Shown in pieces: positions 25,640 through 35,663 of a stretch of DNA of 64,000 bases. The notes beneath the pieces were generated by a model. The model made no database searches. It saw only the letters and a list, made by a program, of their open reading frames with translations, and was not told the origin of the DNA. The stretch is from Terriglobales bacterium (GTDB lineage Bacteria > Acidobacteriota > Terriglobia > Terriglobales > Acidobacteriaceae). The first letter of the stretch is position 1; each line of letters opens with the position of its first letter. The DNA lies in assembly GCA_035567895.1 (NCBI GenBank), contig DATMPC010000058.1, forward strand, positions 372,001 to 436,000, read 5' to 3'. The translations under genes were made by a program, and so were the position numbers.

Positions 25640-26788
25640 ATGGACATCGAGACCCTCAAGAGAGATTTCCGCGCAGTTTATGGGCAAGAACCCCAGATCT
25701 CACGGGCTCCCGGACGAGTCAACCTGATCGGCGAACACACCGACTACAACGAAGGCTTCGTGATGCCGGCGGCGATCGATTTCTATACCTCGGTTGCGAT
25801 CGCTCCGCGTTCCGACACGAAGGTCAACGTTCGTTCGCAAAGTTTCGACGAAGCGTTTTCACTTGATTTGAACGACGGCTTTTCGCCGAAACACAACTGG
25901 TCGGACTATGTAGTAGGAGTAATCGACCAGATCAAACGTTCCGGCGAATGCCTGCACGGTGCAGATATTCTCGTCCACGGTGAAGTGCCCATCGGAGCCG
26001 GCTTGAGCTCTTCGGCTGCGATAGAGGTTGCCGTCGCCTTTGCTTTGCTGAACGCAAAGCATGTAGCCATCGACAGGAAGAAATTGGCACTGCTGTGCCA
26101 GAGAGCCGAAAACGAATTCGTCGGCATGCGCTGCGGCATCATGGATCAATTCATCTCCTGCAATGGCCGCCGCGACCATGCGCTCATGCTCGACTGCCGC
26201 AGCCTTGAATTCAAGCTTCTTCCGCTTGCGCCAAGCGTGCGCATGGTCATCTGCAACACCATGGTGAAACACCAGCACGCGAGCGGCGAGTACAACCAGC
26301 GACGAGCCGCCTGCGAAGAGGGCGTTCGAATTCTTCGGCAGTATCTGCCCGCCATCCGTACTCTTCGCGACGTCTCTCCCGAGCAGCTTGAGCAGCTTCG
26401 TGAGAAGCTACCTTCCATGATCTATCGCCGTTGCCGCCATGTGGTGACTGAGAATGCGCGAGTAGAGAGCGCGGCGGAAAACCTTGAGGCGAACGACCTG
26501 CGAGCGTTCGGCAGGCTGATGGCCGAGTCACATCGGAGTTTGAGAGACGACTATGAAGTAAGTTGCCATGAGCTCGACGTCATGGTCGAGATCGCAATCC
26601 GTCAAGCCGGGATATACGGCGCGCGCATGACTGGCGGTGGATTCGGCGGCTGCACCATTAATCTGGTTGCGAGCGGGCATGCCGAAGCTTTTCGCAAACA
26701 TGTAGCTGCAGAATACTCACAGGCCACGGGGCTCCGGCCGGACGTGTACATTACCTCAGCGGCAGATGGTGTAGCCTCCGTGGCATAG
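25640..26788 (+). CDS. galK: galactokinase
   Basis: GHMP-family kinase producing galactose-1-phosphate. The galactokinase signature GRVNLIGEHTDYNEGFVMP (about residues 24-42), the ATP loop PIGAGLSSSAAIEVA, and the C-terminal MTGGGFGGCTINL are all present. 382 residues. It starts five bases after galE; a longer frame from 25526 lies within galE and is rejected. Confidence 0.97.
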   Translation: MDIETLKRDFRAVYGQEPQISRAPGRVNLIGEHTDYNEGFVMPAAIDFYTSVAIAPRSDTKVNVRSQSFDEAFSLDLNDGFSPKHNWSDYVVGVIDQIKRSGECLHGADILVHGEVPIGAGLSSSAAIEVAVAFALLNAKHVAIDRKKLALLCQRAENEFVGMRCGIMDQFISCNGRRDHALMLDCRSLEFKLLPLAPSVRMVICNTMVKHQHASGEYNQRRAACEEGVRILRQYLPAIRTLRDVSPEQLEQLREKLPSMIYRRCRHVVTENARVESAAENLEANDLRAFGRLMAESHRSLRDDYEVSCHELDVMVEIAIRQAGIYGARMTGGGFGGCTINLVASGHAEAFRKHVAAEYSQATGLRPDVYITSAADGVASVA

Positions 26789-26793
26789 CCTCG

Positions 26794-27828
26794 ATGCTCG
26801 ATCTCCACAAGACATCTCACCGGCGCTGGAATCCACTGCTGCGCGAGTGGGTGTTGGTTTCTCCACACCGCACGCAACGCCCATGGCAGGGTCAGGTCGA
26901 AAAGCCCGCTGTGGGACAGCAGCCGAAATACGATCCAAATTGCTATCTGTGTCCCGCGAACTCTCGCGCCGGAGGGCACAAGAATCCTGAGTACACCGGC
27001 ACCTTCGTGTTCGATAACGACTATGCGTCCCTGCTGCCAGATACTTCGAAGGGCGAGTTTCGCGAGTCGTCACTGATGATTGCCGAATCGGAACGAGGTA
27101 TTTGTCGTGTCCTCTGTTTTTCGCCGCGACACGATCTTGCGATTTCCAACATGGCACTGGCCGATATCGAGAGCGTTGTTCACGTCTGGAGCGATCAGTA
27201 TCGGGAATTAGGAGCGCTGGACTGGGTTCGCTATGTTCAGATTTTTGAGAATCGTGGCGAGATGATGGGCGCCAGCAATCCGCATCCACACTGCCAGGTG
27301 TGGGCCAATGAGACCATCCCGAACTATCCTGCGACCGAGCAGAGTGCAATGCTGGAGTTCACGAAAGATAAAGGCAAATGCATGCTCTGCGAGTATCTAC
27401 GTTTGGAGAGGACGCACGGTATTCGCATAGTTCGTGCAAACGATTTCTTCACGGTCTTAGTTCCCTTTTGGGCTGTCTGGCCGTTTGAAGTTCTGGTGCT
27501 TGCGAATGAGCACCTCACAGGGATGGATCAGTTTTCGCCCGCTGTCCAAAGCGCCCTGGCAGACATTCTGAAACGCATTACATCTCGCTACGACAACATC
27601 TTTGGAGTTTCATTTCCGTACTCGATGGGATTCCATCAGCGTCCGACGGACGGAGAGGAGCATGCGGAGTGGCATTTCCACGCGCACTTCTATCCGCCTC
27701 TTCTGCGCTCCGCTACGGTCCGCAAATTCATGGTCGGCTACGAAATGCTGGCTACGCCGCAGCGCGATATAACGCCGGAGAGCGCGGCGGAAAGATTGCT
27801 CTCGTCGTCCGAGAGTCCTCTGCATTGA
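26794..27828 (+). CDS. galT: galactose-1-phosphate uridylyltransferase
   Basis: HIT-superfamily enzyme exchanging UMP between UDP-glucose and galactose-1-phosphate. The active site NPHPHCQVWA (uridylylated histidine) and the second histidine set AEWHFHAHFYPP identify it. Cys pairs CYLCP and CMLCEY could bind zinc. 344 residues, five bases after galK, completing the Leloir operon with galE. Galactose mutarotase and a transporter are not seen. Confidence 0.96.
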   Translation: MLDLHKTSHRRWNPLLREWVLVSPHRTQRPWQGQVEKPAVGQQPKYDPNCYLCPANSRAGGHKNPEYTGTFVFDNDYASLLPDTSKGEFRESSLMIAESERGICRVLCFSPRHDLAISNMALADIESVVHVWSDQYRELGALDWVRYVQIFENRGEMMGASNPHPHCQVWANETIPNYPATEQSAMLEFTKDKGKCMLCEYLRLERTHGIRIVRANDFFTVLVPFWAVWPFEVLVLANEHLTGMDQFSPAVQSALADILKRITSRYDNIFGVSFPYSMGFHQRPTDGEEHAEWHFHAHFYPPLLRSATVRKFMVGYEMLATPQRDITPESAAERLLSSSESPLH

Positions 27829-27850
27829 AAATGAAGAATTACCGAACAAA

Positions 27851-30364
27851 ATGAAAAGTCTCCTGCTTGCATTCCTTCTTTCCTCACTTGTTTTCGCCCA
27901 AAACGACAATCCGCGATCAGCAACTCAGCCGGCGACGGCGCCCTCGCACAAAGACGAAAACCGCCTTCAAGGCTTGAAGCGGAACGACGGGTTCATACCG
28001 TTCTATTGGGACGCCAAGAAGGGCGTCCTGCTCTTTGAGCTTTCGCCACAGCGCCTGAGCGAAGAATTCATCTACTTCACCGGCTTGAGCAGCGGCGTTG
28101 GATCCATCGAGATGTTCGCCGATCGCAGCAGCGTAGGAGGCTCGCAGCTATGCCGCTTCGTGCGCTCCGGACCAAAGGTGCTGGTGATCGCCGAAAACAC
28201 GCGCTTCCGCGCGGAGAATGGAAGCGCCGAGCTGAGACATTCAGTGGAGCGAAGCTTTCCAACCTCGGTCATTGCTTCCCTGCCGGTTGAAACGGAGGAG
28301 GGTGAGAACCTCGTCGTGAACGCCAACCCACTGGTCGTGCGCGACGCGTCCGGACTGCTCGGACAATTGCGGCGCCCATCGCGGGCGATCAACGGCATGG
28401 TCCGGCCCGTCGCGAATGAGAACGCCGGAAACTGGCGAGTTGACGATCAACGCAGCACAATTGACCTTGATCACACCCGCGGTTTTGCGTTGAACACGGA
28501 GATCGAGAACATCCTTACGTTCGCAAGCGATTCGGCGGGACGCACGATAAATAATCCTGAACCTGGGGTCGTAACGGTGCATGAGCATATTTCGCTGTTG
28601 GCTCTGCCCAAAACGGGATTCCAGCCGCGAATCGCTGATCCTCGCGTTGGATTCTTCGGCGAACGATTTGACGACTTCTCCAGAACCTACAAAGAATCGT
28701 TAAGTCAGCATTACATCGATCGCTGGAGGCTGGAAAAGAAGGATCCCACGGCTGCTGTCAGCGAGCCGACCAAGCCCATCACCTTCTATCTGGATCGCGC
28801 CATTCCTGAGCCCATGCGTTCAGCCGCCCGTCGCGGAGCGCTGTGGTGGAACCAGGCGTTCGAGCAAGCCGGTTTCCGCAATGCGCTGGTGATCGAGGAT
28901 CTCCCGGAAGGCGCCGATCCGCTCGACATTCGGTACCCGACCATCCAATGGACTAATCGCAGCGGACGCGGCTGGTCCGTAGGTATGGTGCAAACCGATC
29001 CGCGCACGGGCGAGATATTGCACGCGGTCGTTCAACTCGATTCGCACCGCATGCGTACCGTCAACAACTACTGGAATGTTGTCCCGCCTGCCTCAGGACG
29101 CGACGATTCCGGAATCGATCTTTTCGCAGAACTCGACAGCATCGATCCCCAGCTCTCCGAAGACGAGGCCCTGACTCGCCGCATCGCTCTGCTCACTTGT
29201 CACGAAATGGGACACGTCCTCGGACTTGAGCACAACTTTGCGGCCAGCACTTTCAACCGCGGCTCGGTGATGGACTACTTTGCTCCGCGCGTTGCGATTC
29301 GGAAGGACGGCACGGCGGATTTAAGCGATGCCTACATGCAGGGTGTTGGCAGCTACGACAAGTTCGCGATCGAGTGGGGATACAGTACCAGCGATTCCAC
29401 GCAACCTCCGGCGTCACAAGATCCTCGCGAGAGGACTCGGCTCGAAGCGATAGTTCAGAAAGCTCTCAAGCAAGGCATCTTCTGGGGGAACTATGACGAT
29501 CCGCGCTGGAACGCCTACGACGACGGTCCCGATCCAGTCACTTGGTTGCAGCAGGTTCTGCCTGTCCGCAATGCCCTGCTCGCGGCGTACAGCTCCTCGA
29601 ACCTGCGCAGTGGCGAGCCCACCTCCAAACTGGCATCGCGTCTCGCTCTCGTTTATCTCTTCCATCGTTATGCGCTGGCTTCCGCGATCAATACGGTGGG
29701 CAGCGCAAAAGTTCCTCCAGCGTTGGCAGGAGATGGCCAAAAGCCGCTTGAAGTGTGGGACGCGCAGGCTCAACGGGAAGTTATCAAGCTTTGCTTGCAG
29801 GCGCTTCGACCGGCTGAGTTGGAGGTTCCGGCACGGCTTTGGAGTGACCTGATGCAGTACGAGAACGATGGGAATGATCCTGAGGCGTATAAGTCCAGTG
29901 CGGGTTATGTCTTCAGTCCCTACGATGGTGCCCGCTCAATCGCTGAGATCATCTTCGGCGGCCTTCTTGATCCGGAGCGTCTGGCGCGCATGGATTCCAT
30001 CCATCACTTCGTCTCCGCATCCCCTTCGAGCAACGAGGTGCTCTCGACCCTGGTGAACAGTACGTTTTTGACGCCGGCATCGGCAAGCGCAACAACGTCT
30101 TCACGCAGGAGCTACAGCGATCTCTCTGACGTCGTAAAGAACGAATTGGCGGACCGATTGATGATCTTGGCCGTTAACGATGACGCCACAGCCGAGGTTC
30201 GTTCTCATGCCTGGACAGCGGTAAGTACCGTTTATGGGAATGAAAAAACGGCGCTGGGGTCGGCCAGCGACATAGTGCGGCGCGTTGAGGCGTTCATGCG
30301 CGATCCCAAGCAGAATGTGCCGAAGCTGAGGCCTTCAGGCGCGCCGGCGGGTCCGCCCATTTAG
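27851..30364 (+). CDS. exported zinc-dependent metalloprotease (DUF5117/DUF4953-like)
   Basis: An 837-residue protein with a signal peptide (MKSLLLAFLLSSLVFAQ). The extended zinc motif HEMGHVLGLEH begins near residue 451, as in metzincin-like proteases, followed by SVMDYFAPR, which resembles a Met-turn. The N-terminal 300 residues match the DUF5117 style (VERSFPTSVIASLPVE, HEHISLLALP) and the C-terminal part the DUF4953 style. It starts 22 bases after galT but on different subject matter; co-transcription is possible. Substrate unknown; the family is common in acidobacteria and Bacteroidota. Confidence 0.87.
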   Translation: MKSLLLAFLLSSLVFAQNDNPRSATQPATAPSHKDENRLQGLKRNDGFIPFYWDAKKGVLLFELSPQRLSEEFIYFTGLSSGVGSIEMFADRSSVGGSQLCRFVRSGPKVLVIAENTRFRAENGSAELRHSVERSFPTSVIASLPVETEEGENLVVNANPLVVRDASGLLGQLRRPSRAINGMVRPVANENAGNWRVDDQRSTIDLDHTRGFALNTEIENILTFASDSAGRTINNPEPGVVTVHEHISLLALPKTGFQPRIADPRVGFFGERFDDFSRTYKESLSQHYIDRWRLEKKDPTAAVSEPTKPITFYLDRAIPEPMRSAARRGALWWNQAFEQAGFRNALVIEDLPEGADPLDIRYPTIQWTNRSGRGWSVGMVQTDPRTGEILHAVVQLDSHRMRTVNNYWNVVPPASGRDDSGIDLFAELDSIDPQLSEDEALTRRIALLTCHEMGHVLGLEHNFAASTFNRGSVMDYFAPRVAIRKDGTADLSDAYMQGVGSYDKFAIEWGYSTSDSTQPPASQDPRERTRLEAIVQKALKQGIFWGNYDDPRWNAYDDGPDPVTWLQQVLPVRNALLAAYSSSNLRSGEPTSKLASRLALVYLFHRYALASAINTVGSAKVPPALAGDGQKPLEVWDAQAQREVIKLCLQALRPAELEVPARLWSDLMQYENDGNDPEAYKSSAGYVFSPYDGARSIAEIIFGGLLDPERLARMDSIHHFVSASPSSNEVLSTLVNSTFLTPASASATTSSRRSYSDLSDVVKNELADRLMILAVNDDATAEVRSHAWTAVSTVYGNEKTALGSASDIVRRVEAFMRDPKQNVPKLRPSGAPAGPPI

Positions 30365-30411
30365 CGAATCGTCCCCGCAGATTGGAACTCGGCGGTATTT
30401 CCTCCTTGAAG

Positions 30412-31374
30412 TTAGGGAGTCAGCACGATTTTGCCGTAGCTGCCCGGTTTAAGGACTTCCTCGTGAGCGCGTGCGGCTTCGGCGAGCGGGAGTTCCTTGC
30501 CGATCACAGGACGCGCCACGCCAGTTTCGAGGGCTGCGCCAAGAGCGGCGTGAATGCGAGAGCGCTCCACATCCGACACGTTCAGCACTGTCATCCCCAA
30601 GATCGTTGCATCGCGAGTCATGGCATCTCGGAGGTTGATCTCGATAGTTCCGCGATTGCCCACAATGACAATGCGTCCGCGCATGGCGACCATGGAGAGA
30701 TCCTTTGCAAGATTCTTGTTCGCCAGCATCTCGAGGATGACGTCGGCTCCGCGATCGGCGGTTAGTTTCTTTACCTGCTCGGGAAGATCGAGTTGCGTGT
30801 GATCGAGGACGTGGTGTGCGCCTTGCTCCTTCACGAGCGCTTTTCCCTTTTCGGTACCGGCTGTCCCAATGACGGTTATTCCGTGAGCACTCGCCAACTG
30901 GACGGCGGCTATTCCGACGCCTCCGCTCGCGCCATGGACGAACACTGTCTCGCCGGGCAAGCCTTGGGCCTTATCGAAGAGCGCGCGATATGCGGTTACA
31001 TACGGGACGCCGATGGCGGCGCCTTGCTGAAAAGAAATCTTCTTGGGAAGCGGATGAACTTGCGACTCCTGGCATAACGCAAACTCGGCATACGCTCCGG
31101 TCAAGGTTCCGGCGACGTAAACGCGGTCGCCGGCTTTGAATTTATTTACGCCGGGTCCTACTTCGGCAATTACGCCGGCAGCGTCGGCTCCTGGCGTGTA
31201 CGGAAGTTGGGGTTTAATAGCGTACGTGCCCGTGCGCATGTACGTATCGAATGGATTTATCCCGACGGCATGAATCTTGACAAGGACCTGACGTTCTGCA
31301 GGATGCAGGCCAGGCACCTCCTCGAGTTTCAGGACTTCCGGTCCGCCGAACTGGTGAACACAAATGGCTTTCAT
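30412..31374 (-). CDS. NADPH:quinone oxidoreductase family protein
   Basis: Medium-chain dehydrogenase/reductase of the zinc-free quinone oxidoreductase class (320 residues). The N-terminus MKAICVHQFGGPEVLKLEEVP is typical, and the nucleotide-binding segment VHGASGGVGIAAVQLA lies near residues 145-160. No structural-zinc cysteines are seen. It converges with the metalloprotease gene and is followed upstream on the same strand by the cupin gene, 18 bp away, so the two may share a transcript. Confidence 0.9.
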   Translation of the reverse strand: MKAICVHQFGGPEVLKLEEVPGLHPAERQVLVKIHAVGINPFDTYMRTGTYAIKPQLPYTPGADAAGVIAEVGPGVNKFKAGDRVYVAGTLTGAYAEFALCQESQVHPLPKKISFQQGAAIGVPYVTAYRALFDKAQGLPGETVFVHGASGGVGIAAVQLASAHGITVIGTAGTEKGKALVKEQGAHHVLDHTQLDLPEQVKKLTADRGADVILEMLANKNLAKDLSMVAMRGRIVIVGNRGTIEINLRDAMTRDATILGMTVLNVSDVERSRIHAALGAALETGVARPVIGKELPLAEAARAHEEVLKPGSYGKIVLTP

Positions 31375-31392
31375 CGCGCCACGCTCCTCGTA

Positions 31393-31758
31393 CTATTTGC
31401 GACTCGCAGTGGTTCCGCGAAGATAGCTATCTGTCTTGTTGATCCAGTCCTGGCGCGGAGGATAAAAGACGTCGAGGTCCACCGTGTCTTCGACGGCTTC
31501 GGCTTTATGAGGAACGTTGGATGGGATGCAGAGGACTTCCCCGGCACGTACGATGATTTCTTTGCCTTCTATCCAGAACTTCAAAGCACCTTCCAGAATG
31601 TAAGTGACCTGTTCGTTCTCGTGACTGTGCTCGGGGACAACGCAACCCTTCTTCAAAAGAACCCGGGCAAGCATGACTTTGTCACCGGTAATCATTTGCC
31701 GGTGTAGGAGAGGGTTCAACTGCTCCAGTTCCACATCTTTCCAGGCGGTGTATTTCAT
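31393..31758 (-). CDS. cupin domain protein
   Basis: A 121-residue single-domain cupin. The metal-binding histidine motifs are visible: VVPEHSHENEQVTYILEG (motif 1, with HSHENE) and IPSNVPHKAEA (motif 2). Such proteins range from isomerases to small sensors; no specific reaction can be given. It is oriented with the quinone oxidoreductase downstream and the Gfo/Idh/MocA oxidoreductase gene upstream (61 bp). Confidence 0.88.
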   Translation of the reverse strand: MKYTAWKDVELEQLNPLLHRQMITGDKVMLARVLLKKGCVVPEHSHENEQVTYILEGALKFWIEGKEIIVRAGEVLCIPSNVPHKAEAVEDTVDLDVFYPPRQDWINKTDSYLRGTTASRK

Positions 31759-31818
31759 AGGTTCAGACTATCAAGCCTTTCGTGAAAAAGTTGTTGGCAG
31801 CAAAAGTCGCGTGCTCCG

Positions 31819-32868
31819 TTAAAGACTCCGCCACTTGAGCGTGCATTGCTTGCGGTTACTCTCGCGAGCCAACTCGAGAGCATGCATTACATCGAGCATC
31901 TGCTCGTGAGTCACATCAATGCCAGCCGTGCCAAGGATCGCGTCGCGCACATTTGCATAGAAGAGACAGTAGTTGCCCGGCAGAGTCGGGATGGTTTCGG
32001 CAGTCACTGCTCCATCTTGTGAACCATACAACGTGCCCCACTTCTCCCTCGCTTCCCTACCCCAAGTATCATCGCGCGGAATCTCTCCGCGTTTCAAAGC
32101 TTCTTCCTGCGGATCGATTCCATGTTTTACGAATGCTGCCTTCTCTCCACGAAGCAAGAATCTCAGGTCCGGAGCTATAGCGATCATGCTGGCCCGAAGC
32201 AGCGCCCGCGCCCTGGGGTAGTGCAAGGTAACATCGAAAGCATCGTCCACCAGCGCGCCGTCGCGCTCGATGCGTATATCGGCAGTAATCGCGCTTGGTC
32301 GCCCAAACAGCACCATGGCCTGATCGATGAGGTGAACGCCAAGATCGAAGAACACTCCGCTTCCCGGCTCAACTTTCTCCCGCCATGCTCCCGGACGCAT
32401 CTGCAGGCGATAGCGATCAAAATGTACTTCATAGAGAGCAATTCGTCCGAATCGTTGTGACTCCACGAGTTGCCGGATCGTGCGGAAGTCTCCATTGGAA
32501 CGCAGATTCTGGTACACGGTTAGCAAACGGCGATGTTGTTTCGCCAATTCGATTAAATCTAATGCTTCTTCATACGTGGTAGTGAAAGGCTTGTCTACTA
32601 CGACGTCCTTGCCGGCCAGCAGCGCTTGCTTCGCAAGCCCATAATGGGAAGCGTTCGGAGTAGCAATGACCACCAACCTGATCTCGTCGATGGCAAGGAG
32701 ATCCTCGATGGACTTTACGATGGTCGCCTGCGGATAGAGAGCTGAGGCGTCACCTGCGCTGCGCTGGACAATAGCTCGGAGACGCAGCCCCGGCACCGCG
32801 GCGATGATCGGCGCATGAAACACCCGGCCGGCAAAGCCGAAACCGACTAGACCAATATCTATCGTCAC
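31819..32868 (-). CDS. Gfo/Idh/MocA family oxidoreductase
   Basis: NAD(P)-dependent sugar or inositol dehydrogenase family. The Rossmann motif DIGLVGFGFAGRVFHAP is at the N-terminus, VVVDKPFTTTYEEALDL gives the conserved EKP-like lysine, and GVFFDLGVHLIDQAM the downstream substrate-site histidine. The start is the GTG at 32868, preceded by GAGGAGGAG; the longer frame to 32955 would add an unrelated hydrophobic stretch. 349 residues. It resembles the YdgJ/YvaA-type subgroup with a cytosolic enzyme and no Tat signal. Confidence 0.9.
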   Translation of the reverse strand: MTIDIGLVGFGFAGRVFHAPIIAAVPGLRLRAIVQRSAGDASALYPQATIVKSIEDLLAIDEIRLVVIATPNASHYGLAKQALLAGKDVVVDKPFTTTYEEALDLIELAKQHRRLLTVYQNLRSNGDFRTIRQLVESQRFGRIALYEVHFDRYRLQMRPGAWREKVEPGSGVFFDLGVHLIDQAMVLFGRPSAITADIRIERDGALVDDAFDVTLHYPRARALLRASMIAIAPDLRFLLRGEKAAFVKHGIDPQEEALKRGEIPRDDTWGREAREKWGTLYGSQDGAVTAETIPTLPGNYCLFYANVRDAILGTAGIDVTHEQMLDVMHALELARESNRKQCTLKWRSL

Positions 32869-32983
32869 CTGCTCCTCCTCAGAAACTCGGTTGCGCAAGA
32901 CGAAGCATAATAGAATCAGTAACGCACCTGGACGCCAGAACTGTGCAAACTGCACGCATTAACCTGCATCAATTTGAGGGCGA

Positions 32984-33184
32984 ATGGAAAGACGACAGCA
33001 GTCCCGTATCGACGACACCGAACTTCAGGAGTTCTTTCGTAACATCGAAGACGCCTTCTACCGCAAGTTTCAGCGGGAGATGCCCGGCGAAGCGCGGCGC
33101 TACTTGCACTTGGCAGAGGGAGTGATCCGCTCCGGGGAGCAGGAGCTCAGAAGCGAATCCTCACGAGACGGGCTACGCTCCTGA
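32984..33184 (+). CDS. small hypothetical protein
   Basis: A 66-residue, highly charged frame (DDTELQEFFRNIEDAFYRKFQREMPGEARRYLHLAEGVIRS) that looks like a genuine helical protein rather than a shadow: no competing frame on either strand makes sense. It stands between divergent Gfo/Idh/MocA and the AraC-type gene. Function unknown. Confidence 0.5.
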   Translation: MERRQQSRIDDTELQEFFRNIEDAFYRKFQREMPGEARRYLHLAEGVIRSGEQELRSESSRDGLRS

Positions 33185-33210
33185 TCTTCTAGCAGCGGAT
33201 AGAGCCATGC

Positions 33211-34035
33211 CTATTCAATCAGCGGCACGTGATTGAGGTGCGCGGTCCGATGCTTCAGATAGGTTCCTGGACTGATTCCAGAGAATTCGCGGAAGTCGTG
33301 ATTGAAATGCGCCTGGTCGAAGTAGCCTGCATCAAGCGCAACGTCGGCCCAATCGATTTCATTCCCATCCTTGCCATGAACAACGCGCAACACACTTTGA
33401 AACCGCTGGATGCGACAAAACAGTTTTGGCGCTAGGCCGATTTCATCGCTGAAGACCTGCACGAACCTTCGCCTGCTAATACCAATTCGGTCAGTCAACT
33501 CAGCGACAGTTCCTGAGAATTCGCCCGTGATGAATGCGAGAGCGGCATGCACTGCCGGGTGTCTCACAAATGGCTTCCGGGCCTGCTCCAGTAATCATCG
33601 CTCAAAGGTGAGAAATCTTTCTCTGGGAGTGGCGCCTTCGAGGATTCTGCCTCTGATGTCGGCTCCGCTGCTTCCCCACAGACATTCGAGGGAGAGATTC
33701 TGATCCAGCAACTCACTAGTCGGCGGCTTGAAAAACCGGGAGACGCCGCCCGGTCGAAAGTGAATCCCGATCAATGAAGCCTGACTGGCCGTATCAATTA
33801 CTTCGTAGCGTGAACGCGGGCCGGCGAAGATCGATCCAGAAAGTTTTTCGAACAGTTCCGGGCGATCAGTATCGTAGATCCTGAGCTCATCTTCACGCAG
33901 GTTGATGACAACCTGCATGGAGCCATCCGGCATGATGCGTTCCTTCGCATGGGGCTGCGTGTAGCCCTCGTAGTACCAGAACAGCTCAACGAACTCCGAG
34001 AGCGGCGGCTTCGGAGCATATTTCAGGAAAAGCAT
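33211..34035 (-). pseudogene. AraC-family regulator with N-terminal DUF6597-like domain, interrupted by in-frame TGA
   Basis: Two halves lie in the same frame separated by one TGA at 33597-33595. The upstream half (MLFLKYAPKPPLSEFVELFWYYEG onward) is a DUF6597-like N-terminal domain ending TPRERFLTFER. The downstream half continues LLEQARKPFVRHPAVHAAL and then an AraC-type helix-turn-helix (ISRRRFVQVFSDEIGLAPKLFCRIQRF, FDQAHFNHDFREFSGISPGTY). In the family a Trp commonly stands at the TGA position (ERWLLEQAR), so TGG changed to TGA. It would be a normal regulator of about 275 residues without the stop. The start is taken as the internal ATG at 34035; a GTG at 34086 is in frame. Confidence 0.78.
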
Positions 34036-34185
34036 CGACAAATAATACTGCGAAGCGACCACAGATTTCGCAGCTCTGGATGACACTCCCTGATTCCGCT
34101 GATTGAAACCCGCAACAAAGTTTCGCTCGCGATACCAACCCGGCAGCTGTCCGCAGCTTCTCTCTGGGGATGGAGAGGACTTTCA

Positions 34186-35154
34186 ATGCTCATTGCACGG
34201 CAGTCGAACATCCAGGTGCTGATGTGGCCGTTGTACTGCGCTGTGCTGCTTCTCACTTCATGCGGCGGCACTGGCGCTAGCTCGACCGCGACTTTGCCCA
34301 GCCCGACTCCGCAACCAGTTCCCAGCCAGCCGGCTGCACAGCAGAGTTTGTCGCGATGGTCGTGGAAGAGAACCACTCCTACGAACAGGTGATCGGCAAT
34401 TCGTCCATGCCGTATCTGAATAGCCTGGCGCAACAGGGAGCGTTGGCCACGCAGTATTACGCAGACACGCATCCTTCCATCGGAAACTATTTCGCATTGA
34501 CAACGGGAGCTGTACAGACCAACGACAACAACTTTCCCGGCCCATTATCCGCAGATAATCTCGCGCGTGAATTAGCTGCTTCAGAAAAAACGTGGAGGGT
34601 GTATGCGGAGGATCTTCCCTCGGCAGGATACTTGGGAACCACGGTCGGCAATTACGAGAAACATCACAATCCCTTCGCTTACTTCAGCGACGTTGTGAAT
34701 GATGCCAGCCAGGGCAGCAAAAATTGTTCCCCTTACACAGTTCACGACCGACGTGAGTTCTGGCGCGCTCTCCGATTTCGTCTTCGTATTACCGAACACC
34801 ATCAATGATGGGCATTCGTGTTCGACGGGAACAGTCTGCAGCGACAGCGACCTCTTAGGCCGTGCCGATCAATGGCTTAAGGCGAATCTCAGTCCTCTGC
34901 TCGCTACATCTCGATTTCAATCCAGTGGCTTGCTTCTGATTACGTTTGACGAGTCCAACATCGCCAATATCCGCAACGGCGGCGGGCGGGTGCCTCTGAT
35001 TGCGTTCGGTCCAAAAGCTAAGGCAGGCGTACAGTCAGCGGTCTTCCACAAACACGAGAACACTCTGAAGACGGTGTGCATAGTCTTAGGTGTGGCTAGT
35101 TGCCCAGGTACTGCGGCCTCCATGAGCGCCGAGGATGATCTCGTTCAGCACTGA
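34186..35154 (+). pseudogene. phosphoesterase (acid phosphatase / phospholipase C-like) lipoprotein, broken by two frameshifts
   Basis: Three overlapping frames make up one recognisable protein. 34186-34350 encodes a lipoprotein signal peptide with lipobox LLTSC; 34345-34720 in a second frame encodes VVEENHSYEQVIGN and HPSIGNYFALTTG, the active-site region of the PF04185-type phosphoesterases; 34720-35154, back in the first frame, encodes IVPLTQF, the FVLPNTINDGHSC segment and LLLITFDES. The first shift is equivalent to a lost base, the second to a gained base beside an A5 run. The gene is divergent from the broken AraC-type regulator. Sequencing error is possible. Confidence 0.78.
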
Positions 35155-35228
35155 GCAACCTCCCCTATCGGAGCATTGAGTAGCCCCGAAGAACGAAGGC
35201 TGATCGTCTAAGCTATTCCCACCAAACA

Positions 35229-35663
35229 ATGCCAGCTTGTCTTTTCTGCCAGATAGTTAGTAGAGCGATTCCCGCGGCGATCGTCTTTGAAGATCAACTA
35301 ACACTTGCCTTCCTCGATCACCGGCCTCTCTTTCCCGGTCACTGCCTTCTGATTCCGAAGGAACACATAGAAACGTTGAACGAAGTCTCCGCCCCTCTTC
35401 TGGACCGGCTCTCCGCAAATGCACGCTTGCTGGCGATCGGGATGGAAAAGGGCTTGGGAGCGCAAGGCGCATTTGTCGCAATCAATAACCGCGTCAGCCA
35501 GAGCGTGCCTCATCTTCACATACACGTGGTTCCACGAACCAAGGGAGACGGACTGAAAGGCTTCTTCTGGCCGCGTCAAAAGTATCGGGACGCTGAACAC
35601 CTCGAAGAGACACGTGTATCGCTTGCTCGCGTGATGCAGGACCTGATGCTAAATAAGGCATGA
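35229..35663 (+). CDS. HIT family nucleotide hydrolase/transferase
   Basis: A 144-residue histidine-triad protein. CLFCQIV near the N-terminus and the triad HLHIHVVPR (residues about 96-104) are diagnostic of the Hint-like branch. Such proteins hydrolyse AMP-lysine or related nucleoside phosphoramidates. It stands alone between the broken phosphoesterase and purC. The following 380 bp (35664-36043) contain no gene, but do contain the purC promoter. Confidence 0.92.
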   Translation: MPACLFCQIVSRAIPAAIVFEDQLTLAFLDHRPLFPGHCLLIPKEHIETLNEVSAPLLDRLSANARLLAIGMEKGLGAQGAFVAINNRVSQSVPHLHIHVVPRTKGDGLKGFFWPRQKYRDAEHLEETRVSLARVMQDLMLNKA

